Below are positions 1-8,962 of a stretch of DNA of 64,000 bases, one piece after another. Below the pieces are notes generated by a model. That model was not told where the DNA came from. It saw nothing but the letters and a program-made list of their open reading frames with translations, and did not search any database. The first letter of the stretch is position 1. Every line of letters begins with the position of its first letter. The position numbers and the translations under genes are program-made. Origin of the DNA: Paenibacillus sophorae (GTDB taxonomy: Bacteria; Bacillota; Bacilli; Paenibacillales; Paenibacillaceae); contig NZ_CP076607.1 in assembly GCF_018966525.1 (NCBI RefSeq), positions 2,418,001 through 2,482,000 of the forward strand. Reading direction: 5' to 3'.

Positions 1-1281
1 ATTGCTGATCAGGCCGCTAATTCCGTCCTCCTCTTCGGCGACGTGAAAGGCCGAGCGTAACGTACGGCATGTTAGTTTTGCCTTCTGCAGCACTTCCTCT
101 TTCCACGGATGCGTGGTTTTTTTCATCAAACCTGCGGTCAGGCAAATGATCTTGTCCGGGTCTTCCTCATGTGACACACATTCCGTCTCCTGAATATTCG
201 TCTGCATAAGCAGAGATGTGTCTTCCAGCAGCAGCGTGCCGGTTTGGGCCAAATGCGAAAGCGATGCTCCTTGGGGAAGACTCGGCTGCACTTCTTTGGA
301 GTAAAGCTCCGCTTGCTGCCAAGCCGTCTTAACCGGAATTGTCGCCGGCCGTGGATTGGCGGCCAGCAGCACCGCAATGGCCCGCAGAGGGCTGCGGGTG
401 AACAGCCAGGTGGCTGCCGCGGCGGCCATGCCTAGGCGTCCGGCACGCTCGCTGTAGGCTTGAATTTCAGGTGAAAGCGGCGGGGCATCCGTATCGGCCG
501 GCCCGATCCGGCTGCGTTTCCAATTGACATACTGAAGAATGCTTAAAGTACCCAATACAACGAGATTTTCCCGGACGAGCGCAAGTCCTAACGCAGCGGT
601 GCCCAGAATCAGGTCGGGACTGAGCTTACCCTGCTTGGTAAGTCGGTTAAAGCCCCTGCGCAGAAAAGGGTATCCGGTAACGGCGGCGACCAGCCCGGAC
701 ATGTAAAAGGGAACCGGACTGACCGCCAATGCAGACTTGCCGAAAATCAACTGCTTGGTTCCAAGCACTAGAAGTCCGCCCATAGCAAACGCAAGCGGAA
801 GGGGAACGCCTGGCGGCGAAGCGGATCGCGGATAGACCGGGGTCGGCGTCGTGCTCGGCGTTTTGGACATAGCTCTCGAATTCTGTAAGGAATTCGCATG
901 TCCAGAAGGTTGCGGCGGCAGCTCTGGCGTTTCCAATGAGGCGGCCGCTTCGGCGTATGCCTCACGCTTGGCAGCTGCATTTTCAGGCGCACCCTGGCCT
1001 GGTTGGATGTTTGTGCCTTCTTTATCATGACCGTTGTACTTGCTCTCCAGCAGCTCCAGTTGATGCAGCAGCTGGCGCTCTGTAGTTTGCCGTTCGTCAT
1101 ATACAACGAGAATTCGGCCGGTTATCGCGGATGCTTCGGCTTTAGTAACACCCGCCAGGAGCGCCAGATCAAGACGCAAAGACAGTTCTGTTGGCTTGCT
1201 GTGCAGCAGACCCGCAAATTCCAGCCGAATACGCCCCGGCAAAAAGCGGATAACCCTGCTGCTATGAGCGGTAATCGACAT
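1..1281 (-). CDS. P-type ATPase-like membrane protein with N-terminal heavy-metal-associated-like domain (C-terminus off the left edge)
   Basis: An open frame reads on the minus strand from ATG at 1281 to the window edge without a stop, about 427 residues. Residues 1-75 contain LPGRIRLEF, the kind of motif found at the start of HMA_2-type domains of P1B-like ATPases. A proline/alanine-rich linker follows (about 85-150), then hydrophobic segments from about residue 155 (AFAMGGLLVLG, PFYMSGLVAAVTGYPF, LILGTAALGLALV). The part in view resembles the N-terminal membrane region of heavy-metal P-type ATPases. The DKTGT phosphorylation site would lie beyond the edge, so catalytic competence cannot be judged. 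It is divergent from the small PacL-like gene at 1449. The family call is inferred from motif style and neighbourhood; a degenerate non-pumping homologue is possible. Confidence 0.6.
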   Translation of the reverse strand, partial: MSITAHSSRVIRFLPGRIRLEFAGLLHSKPTELSLRLDLALLAGVTKAEASAITGRILVVYDERQTTERQLLHQLELLESKYNGHDKEGTNIQPGQGAPENAAAKREAYAEAAASLETPELPPQPSGHANSLQNSRAMSKTPSTTPTPVYPRSASPPGVPLPLAFAMGGLLVLGTKQLIFGKSALAVSPVPFYMSGLVAAVTGYPFLRRGFNRLTKQGKLSPDLILGTAALGLALVRENLVVLGTLSILQYVNWKRSRIGPADTDAPPLSPEIQAYSERAGRLGMAAAAATWLFTRSPLRAIAVLLAANPRPATIPVKTAWQQAELYSKEVQPSLPQGASLSHLAQTGTLLLEDTSLLMQTNIQETECVSHEEDPDKIICLTAGLMKKTTHPWKEEVLQKAKLTCRTLRSAFHVAEEEDGISGLISN

Positions 1282-1448
1282 GAAATTGCTCCTTTTAGGG
1301 GGATTTACTGCATTTTTTTACGCGAAAAGTATTATTTGCAATTTGAACTACGTTATGCACCGGATTTGAAGGAGCTTTACGCATAAAACTCCGTGCATTG
1401 AGGGATAATCTTATCTACTTAAGTTAATCCATTTTTTGGAGGGTTCTC

Positions 1449-1673
1449 ATGATAAAATCACGTGTGGGTTTGATATTGGGCGCAGCGGCTTTATTGTTAG
1501 CATTGTCGCCGGAAGCTAGAAAAACCATGAGGAGATGGGCGGTCAAAGGAACGGAGACCGTGCTCGATTTAACCGAAATGGCGAAGGATGCGGGTGCCGC
1601 GGCACAAAGCAAGCTGCAGTCACTATCCACTCATAATGAGGAGACAATTTCCAAGAACACAGCCGATAACTAG
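1449..1673 (+). CDS. Small single-pass membrane protein, PacL/DUF1490-like
   Basis: This 74-aa protein starts at an ATG preceded by GGAGGG at a good distance. It has an N-terminal hydrophobic helix (residues 6-20, VGLILGAAALLLALS), then a basic amphipathic stretch (EARKTMRRWAVKG) and an acidic-to-polar tail. Mycobacterial PacL proteins (DUF1490), small partners of P-type metal ATPases, share this plan of a short TM helix followed by an R/K-rich helix, and here too a P-type-ATPase-like gene lies next door, divergently. No metal-binding Asp/His tail motif like that of PacL1 is visible, so a scaffold or partner role is only an inference. The gene is certain to be coding-like; its function is not known. 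Confidence 0.6.
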   Translation: MIKSRVGLILGAAALLLALSPEARKTMRRWAVKGTETVLDLTEMAKDAGAAAQSKLQSLSTHNEETISKNTADN

Positions 1674-1741
1674 TAAGCAAATGGGGCACAATCTCATAAG
1701 ACCGCAAGATGCGGTTATTTAGATGAATGGAGGGCTTTCCT

Positions 1742-2083
1742 ATGTTCCAAGGCGGATCGCTATGGGCAGGCCTTCTTGCCGGAGGCATGTCGCAGCTTCA
1801 GGACACGAAGAGCTTGCAGCAAGGGCAGTTGGGCAAGAAGGAGTATACGGCGCACACGGTGGAGAACGTAACCGGGGCTGTCGGCGTAATGGCTGGAGTG
1901 GAGTACGGAGCGGTTCTCGGAAGTACAGTGTTGCCCGGCGTAGGTACCGTGGTTGGGGCGGTGCTTGGCGGCGTACTGGGTGACCGGGTGGGCCGGATTG
2001 TAGGCGGGCAGGCGGGCAATATGATAAGCCAGAATCCGCTGGTTAACAAGGTTGTAGAGCCGGTTAAAGAGGCGATTCAGTAA
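1742..2083 (+). CDS. Glycine-zipper hydrophobic protein of unknown function
   Basis: The protein has 113 residues if started at ATG 1742, which has GGAGGG seven bases upstream; an in-frame ATG at 1727 has no ribosome site. The middle (about residues 43-95) is a run of small residues with G/A/V spacing (GAVGVMAGVEYGAVLG, GVGTVVGAVLGGVLGDRVG). This is typical of glycine-zipper membrane helices and resembles magnetosome MamC-like or DUF456-type hairpins. It probably inserts in a membrane as a helical hairpin. It follows the PacL-like gene by 68 bp and ends just before a strong terminator, so the two may share a transcript. I do not recognise a characterised family. Confidence 0.6.
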   Translation: MFQGGSLWAGLLAGGMSQLQDTKSLQQGQLGKKEYTAHTVENVTGAVGVMAGVEYGAVLGSTVLPGVGTVVGAVLGGVLGDRVGRIVGGQAGNMISQNPLVNKVVEPVKEAIQ

Positions 2084-2086
2084 CAA

Positions 2087-2121
2087 GAAAGGCGGGGTTG
2101 CGACCCCGCCTTTCTTTTTTT
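2087..2121 (+). terminator. Rho-independent terminator
   Basis: A perfect 12-bp stem (GAAAGGCGGGGT at 2087-2098 with ACCCCGCCTTTC at 2103-2114), a 4-nt loop and a run of seven T follow the glycine-zipper gene by three bases. It closes the 1449-2083 unit. Confidence 0.93.
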
Positions 2122-2186
2122 GACCGTTTGAAGGGTAACTATGTTGTCAAGACTAGTTAGCACTGAAACAAGAGAAGAGGTGCAAC

Positions 2187-2549
2187 ATGTCCGAGCATAT
2201 TCATCAGTTGCTGGAAACCGCATTGCATAATCTGAAAGGCATTATCAATGCTGAGTCCGTCATCGGAGAACCGATCCAGACACCGGACGGTACCGTCGTA
2301 ATTCCGATTTGCCGAACAAACTTTGGATTTGTGACCGGAGGTTCCGAATACTCAAGCTCCGCTTCTTCGGTGCTGCCGTTTGGAGGAGGTATAGGTGGGG
2401 GCGTGTCCGTGACTCCCGTCGCGTTTCTCATTATCGGTCCTTCCGGAGTCCAGACGGTATCGCTTGAATCCCCCAAAGACATATACAGCCGCATTCTTGA
2501 TCTGAGTCCGCAGCTGCTTGACAAGTTGAAAAACTTGTTAGACCGGTAA
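2187..2549 (+). CDS. gerW: GerW/YtfJ-family sporulation protein
   Basis: This 120-aa protein has the family signature in order: IIGEPIQTPDGTVVIP, then GFVTGGSEY, a glycine-rich FGGGIGGGVSVTP segment and FLIIGPSGVQ. Family members are small forespore-associated proteins linked in Bacillus to spore germination; the biochemical role is poorly defined. The start ATG at 2187 is preceded by GAAGAGGTG. It stands alone between a terminator and the long AT-rich leader of the NRPS operon, so it is probably monocistronic. The length agrees with a slightly short family member. The symbol is by family resemblance; a paralogue is possible because spore-formers often carry more than one. Confidence 0.8.
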   Translation: MSEHIHQLLETALHNLKGIINAESVIGEPIQTPDGTVVIPICRTNFGFVTGGSEYSSSASSVLPFGGGIGGGVSVTPVAFLIIGPSGVQTVSLESPKDIYSRILDLSPQLLDKLKNLLDR

Positions 2550-2847
2550 CGGCGATTCAAAAACCTCGAAAGCTTCCCATTCATTGACCTCCGCTATACC
2601 GAGATTCTCTTTAAACTTTGCGCAATTTTGTAAATTGAGAGTTAAATTTTATAAAAAATGAAATTTTAGGAAAATACTCATTGACATGAAATCCCAATAC
2701 AAGGTACATACATATATAAGATCAATAATATCAAATTTAATATCTTTTACTTTTTTACCCTTTCGTAATCTTCCATTTAATGGGAGTGAGAGGTTGTATT
2801 TCTGATGCGGGTAAAATGCGATTTTATTTTATTTGGGGGGTAGCTGA
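2550..2847. other. AT-rich intergenic leader upstream of the NRPS/PKS operon
   Basis: This 298-bp stretch has no credible gene. It is clearly richer in A/T than its flanks and holds the only obvious promoter-like sequence upstream of the four-gene biosynthetic operon (see 2681-2710), leaving about 135 nt of untranslated leader. No terminator-like hairpin, T-box or riboswitch signature was found in the leader. Confidence 0.6.
2681..2710 (+). promoter_or_regulatory. Candidate sigma-A promoter of the NRPS/PKS operon
   Basis: A perfect TTGACA (2681-2686) is followed after 18 bp by TACATA (2705-2710), a poor -10. The -35 is good, the -10 is weak and the spacing slightly long, so the site may depend on an activator or be a chance match. 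It is the best sigma-A-like candidate in the leader. Confidence 0.35.
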
Positions 2848-5800
2848 GTGAGCCAAATATCTGTTCATCCATTCAACGGCAGCAGTGCAAAGCAAGTAGT
2901 TTATCAACTTGTTTCCAGTGTGACTGGTCATAAGATTGAAGATCTTGATGATGAAATGTACTTGGAAGGTGATCTGGGACTGGATTCGATCAAGATGATT
3001 TCACTGATGAATGAAATGATCGGAATTATCCCGCCGGAACAACTGGATGAATTTACTGCCGCCCATCCGGTGACATCATTGCTAGGTTTGCAAACCGTCG
3101 GCGAGCTTGTGCAACTTTTTGAGGAGTGGGAAGACTCTCAAAGGCATGCAGCGGATGTTCAGATTAACAACCCAGCGGTTCAAGTCTACAGCGGCAACAC
3201 TCCCGAAATTGCAGTTACCGCCAATGCTTCATCCGTATTGGAAGGTTTGCAGGACCGGCTGACAGCGGATGTCTGCAGGCTCATCTCCGGGATCACCGGA
3301 CATAAGGCGGAGGATTTGCATGCGGATATGTATCTGGAAGGCGATTTGGGATTGGATTCAATCAAAATGATTTCGTTAATGAGCGAAATGATCAAGCTGA
3401 TCCCTGCTGAGCAGGTGGATGACTTTACCAAAAGGAATCCCATTACTTCACTGATGGCGTTGCAGACAGTAGGAGATATTATGGAGTTGTTGGCGGAATC
3501 TTCTGAAAATGATCCTGAATTTCTTGAAATGCTGCATGCACAATATTTATTTCTCGTTACTTATTTATCTGTAGCTAACCTCTCCATCAGCTCGGGAGTA
3601 AAGGTGAGAGGGGAACTGAATACCGGAAGTCTGTGGGAGTCTTGGAGAGAGCTTATATATCGCCATCCGGCATTGCGGGCCGTATTTACAATAGAACAGG
3701 AGACCAGCAGTCTGAAGGGCTACCGTCTGAAGCTGTTAAAGGATGTTGCCCCGCCGGAAATTTCTGTAGAGGATATCAGGCATCTGGACGAACAGGCACA
3801 GCGCCAAGTGATCTCCCGGAGATTTGAAGCCTCGCTGAATAAAAAATTTGATATAACCCGGTGGCCGCTGCATTTCTTCTCCGTTATCCGTACGGCTGAT
3901 GATGAGTATGAGCTTATATTGGACATCAACCATATGATCTCGGACGGTCTGGGCAACCAGCAGATTCTGAGAGAGATTTTAGAGATTTATGGCGCGAGGT
4001 CACAAGAGAGAGTGGCCAAACTGAGGCCTGCGCTGCCAGCCAAGGATTATAACAGCATCGTATCGGAACTAAACGCGTGGAATGCTCCAGAAGAGATTCA
4101 GGCTCTGGATGAATATGCACAGCAGCAGGGCAGGGGAACCTATTTTTTCAACCCCTATGGACCTTCCCGTACCCTAACCGCAGAACGCTCATCCGGAGCT
4201 GTGATACATACCCGGAAATACTGGATCGATGAGCGAACAACGGCAATGTTGATTAACCGTACGAAAACATGGCGCACCTCGCTGTTCGTGCTTCTGGTCA
4301 GCGCGTATATTAAGACGATCAAGCAGCAGGGGGAGAAGCAAAGCCGGATTATTCTTAATCTGCCGACAAGCGGTAAGCTGTACCCCAATACGGATGCAAC
4401 TGAGGTTCTCAGCGCATTTGCCCAAAATCTCGCACTCAGCTTTACTTGCGAGGACGTCGGCGAAGGCTGGAAATCGCTGGTCGGCAGAACAAGTGAAGAA
4501 ATCAATAGCAAATTATCCTCAGGAATCGACAGAGCGCAGACCTACAGGGCTGCACACTATACCAAAGACACTATCCAGTTGCAGAACGGCAGCATACCGG
4601 ATGCGGTAGCTTCCATGATCCGTTCTACTTTGAAGTCGAACCTTTACCTCTCCTTCGTAGGAAATACATCCATTAACAAGCAGTACGGAGATTATGAAGT
4701 CCATGATTATGAAGCCTATACAGGCACCAATCCGGGAACGATAGACAACCTGGTTGAATTGTTTCAAGGAAGGCTGATGATAACGTCGAATTATGACAGT
4801 TCCTTTTTTGATGATGCGTATATTGAGGAACACATGGGCAGATTCATCGACAATATCAAGCAGCTCGCTGCCTTTGAGTTGGAGCCTGCTGAATCACATC
4901 CTTTGACCGTCGCAGCAGGAGCACAGCTTTATGGGGGAATTGAACCGCAGCTGCGCAGGATCGTTGAAGATATCTGCTCAAGAGTCCTTCATACCGAAGA
5001 CTTATCCAGGGATTTGGAAGCTGAACTGGGTATGGATTCCTTGCAGCGTATCCGGCTCATTACACAATTAGGCAAAACATTCAAGAATACCGATAGGGCG
5101 ACTTTGTTCGAGTGCCGGACCTTGAACGAAATGATATCCCAGTTCGTACATGGGGAAAATGGGTATCCTGCGGATGACAAAGCGGCTGTTCTGGAAATTC
5201 CTTATATGAAAATCTCCGAACAGTGCAAAGCCACACCTGATGCCGTTGCTGTTTTGGACAGAAAGCGGAGCGTCACTTACCGTGAGCTGGATGAGCTCTC
5301 CAACCGGCTTGCGCATTATCTGCAGTCTCAGGGAGTGAGATCGCAATCCCTGGTTGGGATTATAACGCTTCCCGGTCATCTCATGCTGATAGGAATCCTG
5401 GGAATTCTGAAGGCAGGTGCCGCTTATGTGCCCCTTGATCCGATGTATCCGGCTGACCGGATTGAATATATCACCAATCATGCCCAAATTAATTTCCTGT
5501 TGACGGAGCAGTCACTGCAAGAGCAAGCGGACCTTATAGTCCGGCAGAGCTCGTCTATCCGGAAAGTCGTGTATCTGGATGAAGGATATAAAAAGCACGG
5601 CTCGATTGAACAGGCTGGTCCAGAGCAGTGGAGGGGTTACTCCGGCAGTGATCCTAAGGTTGACAGTTCGCCTCATGATTTAATGGTGGTCTTGTATACC
5701 TCGGGTTCAACCGGAAATCCCAAGGGGGTTATGCTGAATCACCAGGGCTATATGAACCGGTTGGAATGGCATCAGCAGACCTTCCGTTTGCAGCCCGGCG

Positions 5801-8800
5801 AGCGGGTAGCCCAGAAGACCTCCTGCTGCTTCGATATCTCAGTGTGGGAACTGCTGTGGCCGCTAATGTACGGCGGGACCGTATGTCCCGCAAGGCAGGA
5901 GATAGTCAAGAATCCATGGAGTTTGGCCCAGTGGATGGCGGATACCCGAATCAATGTCATGCATTTTGTGCCTTCATTGTTTGGTGAATTTGTTAATTCA
6001 CTTGAAGACGAGGCCTATACATTCCCTGATTTGCGCTGGTTGATTTTCAGCGGAGAAGGTCTGCCTCTCTCGCCTGTTCAGAAGTGGATGGACCGTCATG
6101 GGACTTCTACGGGGATTGCCAATCTGTATGGTCCCACAGAAGCTTCTATAGATGTCACTTATCACATTATTTCCGAAAGACCGGGTTCGGCTGGCGAGCT
6201 GAGCATTCCCATCGGAAAGCCCATCCCAGGGGTGTTTATCAAGAATCTGGATGAGCATATGCGGGAATTACCCGAGGGCGAGATCGGCGAATTGTGGATT
6301 GGCGGTATCCAGCTTGCCAAAGGGTATTTGCACAATCCGGAGAAGACCCGTGAAGCTTTTCATCCTAATCCATTCGCGGAAATCCCTGGAGAGTTCATCT
6401 ACCGAACGGGTGATTTAACGGCGAAAAGGGCGGATGGCAGCTACGAATATCATGGCCGTATTGACAATCAAGTGAAGATTCGCGGCTTCCGGGTGGAATT
6501 GGGTGAAATTGAGGCTGTGCTTGGCGCTCATGCCAAGATTGATGAGGCGGCTGTTATCGTAATCGAGCCCGCTCCCGGACAACAAATACTGCTCGCCTGC
6601 CTGTCAGGGAAACAGACTGAAGACAAAGAAATCAAAGACTTCATTGGCCGGAAGCTTCCATACTACATGATTCCGCATCGGCTGGAATGGCTGCCGCGGC
6701 TGCCCAAGAATCCGAACGGCAAGCTGGACCGCAAAGCGCTGCGCGTTATGTTCAGCGGAACAGGTCCAGCGGATGAACAGCCACGAGCGGAAGAGCCTTC
6801 AGTGAATCGCCCTTTGACCGGGGAGATCACACTTCCGCTTGCTCCGGCTCAAAGCTGGCTGATGAATTATTTTGAATATCCATACTGCTGGGCGGGCTAT
6901 ACCCGGTTTCTATACAAGCAGCCGCTGGATTTGCAGCAATTCAAGAAAGCCGCCGCTCTGCTGAATCAGCGACATGACGCGCTGAGAAGCGTTCTGGTGC
7001 AGAGAGACTCCGGATGGGAACAGCGTTTCCTAGAGGAGGATATGGCAAGCAATGTGGACTTCTACGATGGCAGCCACATGGAGGAAGCCCACAGAAATGA
7101 AGAGATTCAAGCGATCCTGACGGAAGCGATACAGGGATTCAAGGTTGATCAATGGCCTTTATGGAGAATTATCGTAGTTCAGGTATCGGAGTCGGTGTAC
7201 GATATCGCGGCGGTTGGCCACCACCTTATATCGGATGTCATTACGAATCAGCTGTTACTACAGGAGATTTGGCAGATTTACGCCGGGCTCGGATCAGGGG
7301 CCGTCCAAGTACAGCTTCTGAAGCCTAAGCCGTTTGCCGATTTTGTACGGGCGGCCCAGGAAGAGAAAAGAAACCATATCAAAGATTATGTAAATTATTG
7401 GTCTACACAGTTCCCGCCGGACTCTGTGTTCAAGCTTCCCGCCGATTTTATTAACGGGCCGAATGACGAGCAGTCCGCAGTGGTTAAACGCTTCGTCTTT
7501 GACCAAGAGAACACGTCGTCGATCTTGATTAAGGCTAAAAAGCACTTTGGCAGCAATGTGTATCCGATTCTCCTGGCCCCTCTTTACCGGATGCTGGGCG
7601 ATCTCTTCCAGCAATCAAAGGTCATCGTCAGCCACCGGGTACACGGAAGAGAACTGGGCGGCAAGAGCTTTATGCAGACGCCGGGCAACTTTGCCATTAA
7701 TTTCCCAATGGGCATAAGGGCAGGGGAGAACAGCGGCTGGCAGGAGCTCATCCGCAGCATTCGCCAGGGTCTGGAGGACGTTCCGCTTGGCGGAGCGAGC
7801 TATGATCTGGTTTCTGAGAATTTGCCGCTCTATATGTACCCGGACGTAAAGCTGACTCCAATTAGAGCCAATTATCTTGGCAATAGAGATCTGCCTCAAC
7901 TGCCGGGCTTTGAGTTCTCCAAGCAAGGGATGGACCGCAGATTCTCGCTGCCGCGGCAAAAAAGAATATCGGTGATCGAATTCTTCTTCTCTATTGAGGA
8001 GGGAAGGCTGGCAGTCGAAATAGAGTACTCAGCGAATCTTCATGCTGCCGACACAATCAATCGCCTGGCTGAACATTACACGGAAAATATGCTTAAGCTT
8101 ATTTCGTCCATTCAGGAAACACCGGCACAGCCTCTTAGTCTAAGAGAAGGACAGCTATCCAAACAGGTGGCAATTGTCACCGGCGGCAGCAAAGGCATCG
8201 GCCGGAGCATTGCGCTGTCCATGGCCCGGGAGGGGGCCGATATTGTCCTGGTATCCAGATCCGTGAAGCAGCTTCAGGAGACGGCCGATGAAATCCGCAG
8301 GCTGGGCGCTGAGGTTCTGGCGATATCGATGGATGTCAGTGACGGACCTGGCGTTCAGAAGGCGGTTGATCAGGTGATGGAGCGCTTCGGACATATTGAT
8401 ATTCTCGTCAACAGTGCCGGAATTACCGGGATGGCCGCGATGACGGACATGAATCCCGGGACGTGGGAGTCGATCGTTCAGGTGAATCTGATGGGAACGT
8501 ATCACTTCTGCTATGCGGTCATCCCGCATCTGATTAAGCAGAAGCGGGGCAAAATCATCAATATTGGATCAGATTCCTCGTTTATCGGTTATCCGATGAT
8601 GAGCGCCTATGCGGCATCGAAGCATGGGGTTCTCGGGCTGACCCGGGCGCTGTCGGAAGAACTGAAAAACAGCAATATCCAAGTGAACGCGCTGTGTCCG
8701 GCACTCGTGGACACCGATATGGCGCCGGCGGCGTTCAAGGGACGGGCAATCCCTCCATCAGGGATTGCGGACTCGGCGGTGTTCCTGGCTTCTTCCCGTT

Positions 8801-8910
8801 CGGATTATATTACCGGCGAGGCTGTACAAATTTACGGCAAACAAGATATGCACTGGTTCGGGGCACAGCAGATGCAGATGCTGCAGGCCGTCATGCGCAA
8901 GCAGTCATAA
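2848..8910 (+). CDS. Nonribosomal peptide synthetase: ACP-ACP-C-carrier-A(Ser)-C-SDR
   Basis: A 2020-aa multidomain enzyme. The GTG start is forced: an in-frame TGA lies directly upstream, and a G-run at 2835-2840 serves as ribosome site. Domains: ACP1 (phosphopantetheine Ser47 in LGLDSIKM) and ACP2 (Ser171, same motif), nearly identical; a condensation-like domain, about 225-690, with NHMISDG at 361-367 in place of HHxxxDG; a third carrier (Ser731 in GMDSLQ); an adenylation domain, about 785-1300 (YTSGSTGNPKG, FDISVWEL, YGPTEAS, YRTGDL, NGKLDR); a second C-like domain, about 1325-1760, with HHLISDV at 1458-1464; and a C-terminal short-chain dehydrogenase (TGGSKGIG 1778-1785, YAASK with Tyr1921 and Lys1925). 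Aligning the A domain by eye to GrsA/EntF positions gives a code DIWHISLID(K), one or two changes from the known serine code DVWHLSLIDK, so L-serine is the predicted substrate. The carrier precedes A, and there is no thioesterase. First gene of the operon with 8963, 10138 and 19300. Confidence 0.93.
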   Translation: MSQISVHPFNGSSAKQVVYQLVSSVTGHKIEDLDDEMYLEGDLGLDSIKMISLMNEMIGIIPPEQLDEFTAAHPVTSLLGLQTVGELVQLFEEWEDSQRHAADVQINNPAVQVYSGNTPEIAVTANASSVLEGLQDRLTADVCRLISGITGHKAEDLHADMYLEGDLGLDSIKMISLMSEMIKLIPAEQVDDFTKRNPITSLMALQTVGDIMELLAESSENDPEFLEMLHAQYLFLVTYLSVANLSISSGVKVRGELNTGSLWESWRELIYRHPALRAVFTIEQETSSLKGYRLKLLKDVAPPEISVEDIRHLDEQAQRQVISRRFEASLNKKFDITRWPLHFFSVIRTADDEYELILDINHMISDGLGNQQILREILEIYGARSQERVAKLRPALPAKDYNSIVSELNAWNAPEEIQALDEYAQQQGRGTYFFNPYGPSRTLTAERSSGAVIHTRKYWIDERTTAMLINRTKTWRTSLFVLLVSAYIKTIKQQGEKQSRIILNLPTSGKLYPNTDATEVLSAFAQNLALSFTCEDVGEGWKSLVGRTSEEINSKLSSGIDRAQTYRAAHYTKDTIQLQNGSIPDAVASMIRSTLKSNLYLSFVGNTSINKQYGDYEVHDYEAYTGTNPGTIDNLVELFQGRLMITSNYDSSFFDDAYIEEHMGRFIDNIKQLAAFELEPAESHPLTVAAGAQLYGGIEPQLRRIVEDICSRVLHTEDLSRDLEAELGMDSLQRIRLITQLGKTFKNTDRATLFECRTLNEMISQFVHGENGYPADDKAAVLEIPYMKISEQCKATPDAVAVLDRKRSVTYRELDELSNRLAHYLQSQGVRSQSLVGIITLPGHLMLIGILGILKAGAAYVPLDPMYPADRIEYITNHAQINFLLTEQSLQEQADLIVRQSSSIRKVVYLDEGYKKHGSIEQAGPEQWRGYSGSDPKVDSSPHDLMVVLYTSGSTGNPKGVMLNHQGYMNRLEWHQQTFRLQPGERVAQKTSCCFDISVWELLWPLMYGGTVCPARQEIVKNPWSLAQWMADTRINVMHFVPSLFGEFVNSLEDEAYTFPDLRWLIFSGEGLPLSPVQKWMDRHGTSTGIANLYGPTEASIDVTYHIISERPGSAGELSIPIGKPIPGVFIKNLDEHMRELPEGEIGELWIGGIQLAKGYLHNPEKTREAFHPNPFAEIPGEFIYRTGDLTAKRADGSYEYHGRIDNQVKIRGFRVELGEIEAVLGAHAKIDEAAVIVIEPAPGQQILLACLSGKQTEDKEIKDFIGRKLPYYMIPHRLEWLPRLPKNPNGKLDRKALRVMFSGTGPADEQPRAEEPSVNRPLTGEITLPLAPAQSWLMNYFEYPYCWAGYTRFLYKQPLDLQQFKKAAALLNQRHDALRSVLVQRDSGWEQRFLEEDMASNVDFYDGSHMEEAHRNEEIQAILTEAIQGFKVDQWPLWRIIVVQVSESVYDIAAVGHHLISDVITNQLLLQEIWQIYAGLGSGAVQVQLLKPKPFADFVRAAQEEKRNHIKDYVNYWSTQFPPDSVFKLPADFINGPNDEQSAVVKRFVFDQENTSSILIKAKKHFGSNVYPILLAPLYRMLGDLFQQSKVIVSHRVHGRELGGKSFMQTPGNFAINFPMGIRAGENSGWQELIRSIRQGLEDVPLGGASYDLVSENLPLYMYPDVKLTPIRANYLGNRDLPQLPGFEFSKQGMDRRFSLPRQKRISVIEFFFSIEEGRLAVEIEYSANLHAADTINRLAEHYTENMLKLISSIQETPAQPLSLREGQLSKQVAIVTGGSKGIGRSIALSMAREGADIVLVSRSVKQLQETADEIRRLGAEVLAISMDVSDGPGVQKAVDQVMERFGHIDILVNSAGITGMAAMTDMNPGTWESIVQVNLMGTYHFCYAVIPHLIKQKRGKIINIGSDSSFIGYPMMSAYAASKHGVLGLTRALSEELKNSNIQVNALCPALVDTDMAPAAFKGRAIPPSGIADSAVFLASSRSDYITGEAVQIYGKQDMHWFGAQQMQMLQAVMRKQS

Positions 8911-8962
8911 CGCCCCCATTGAAAGGGATCGGACTATTCTGTAATTAAGGGGCATAGCGAAC

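Noticed and set aside
768..1386. Open frames of 112 and 127 codons in the first kilobase, on both strands
   Set aside because: They overlap the better-supported minus-strand frame from 1281 to the edge, which encodes HMA-like and membrane segments. Their translations are low-complexity and lack ribosome sites.
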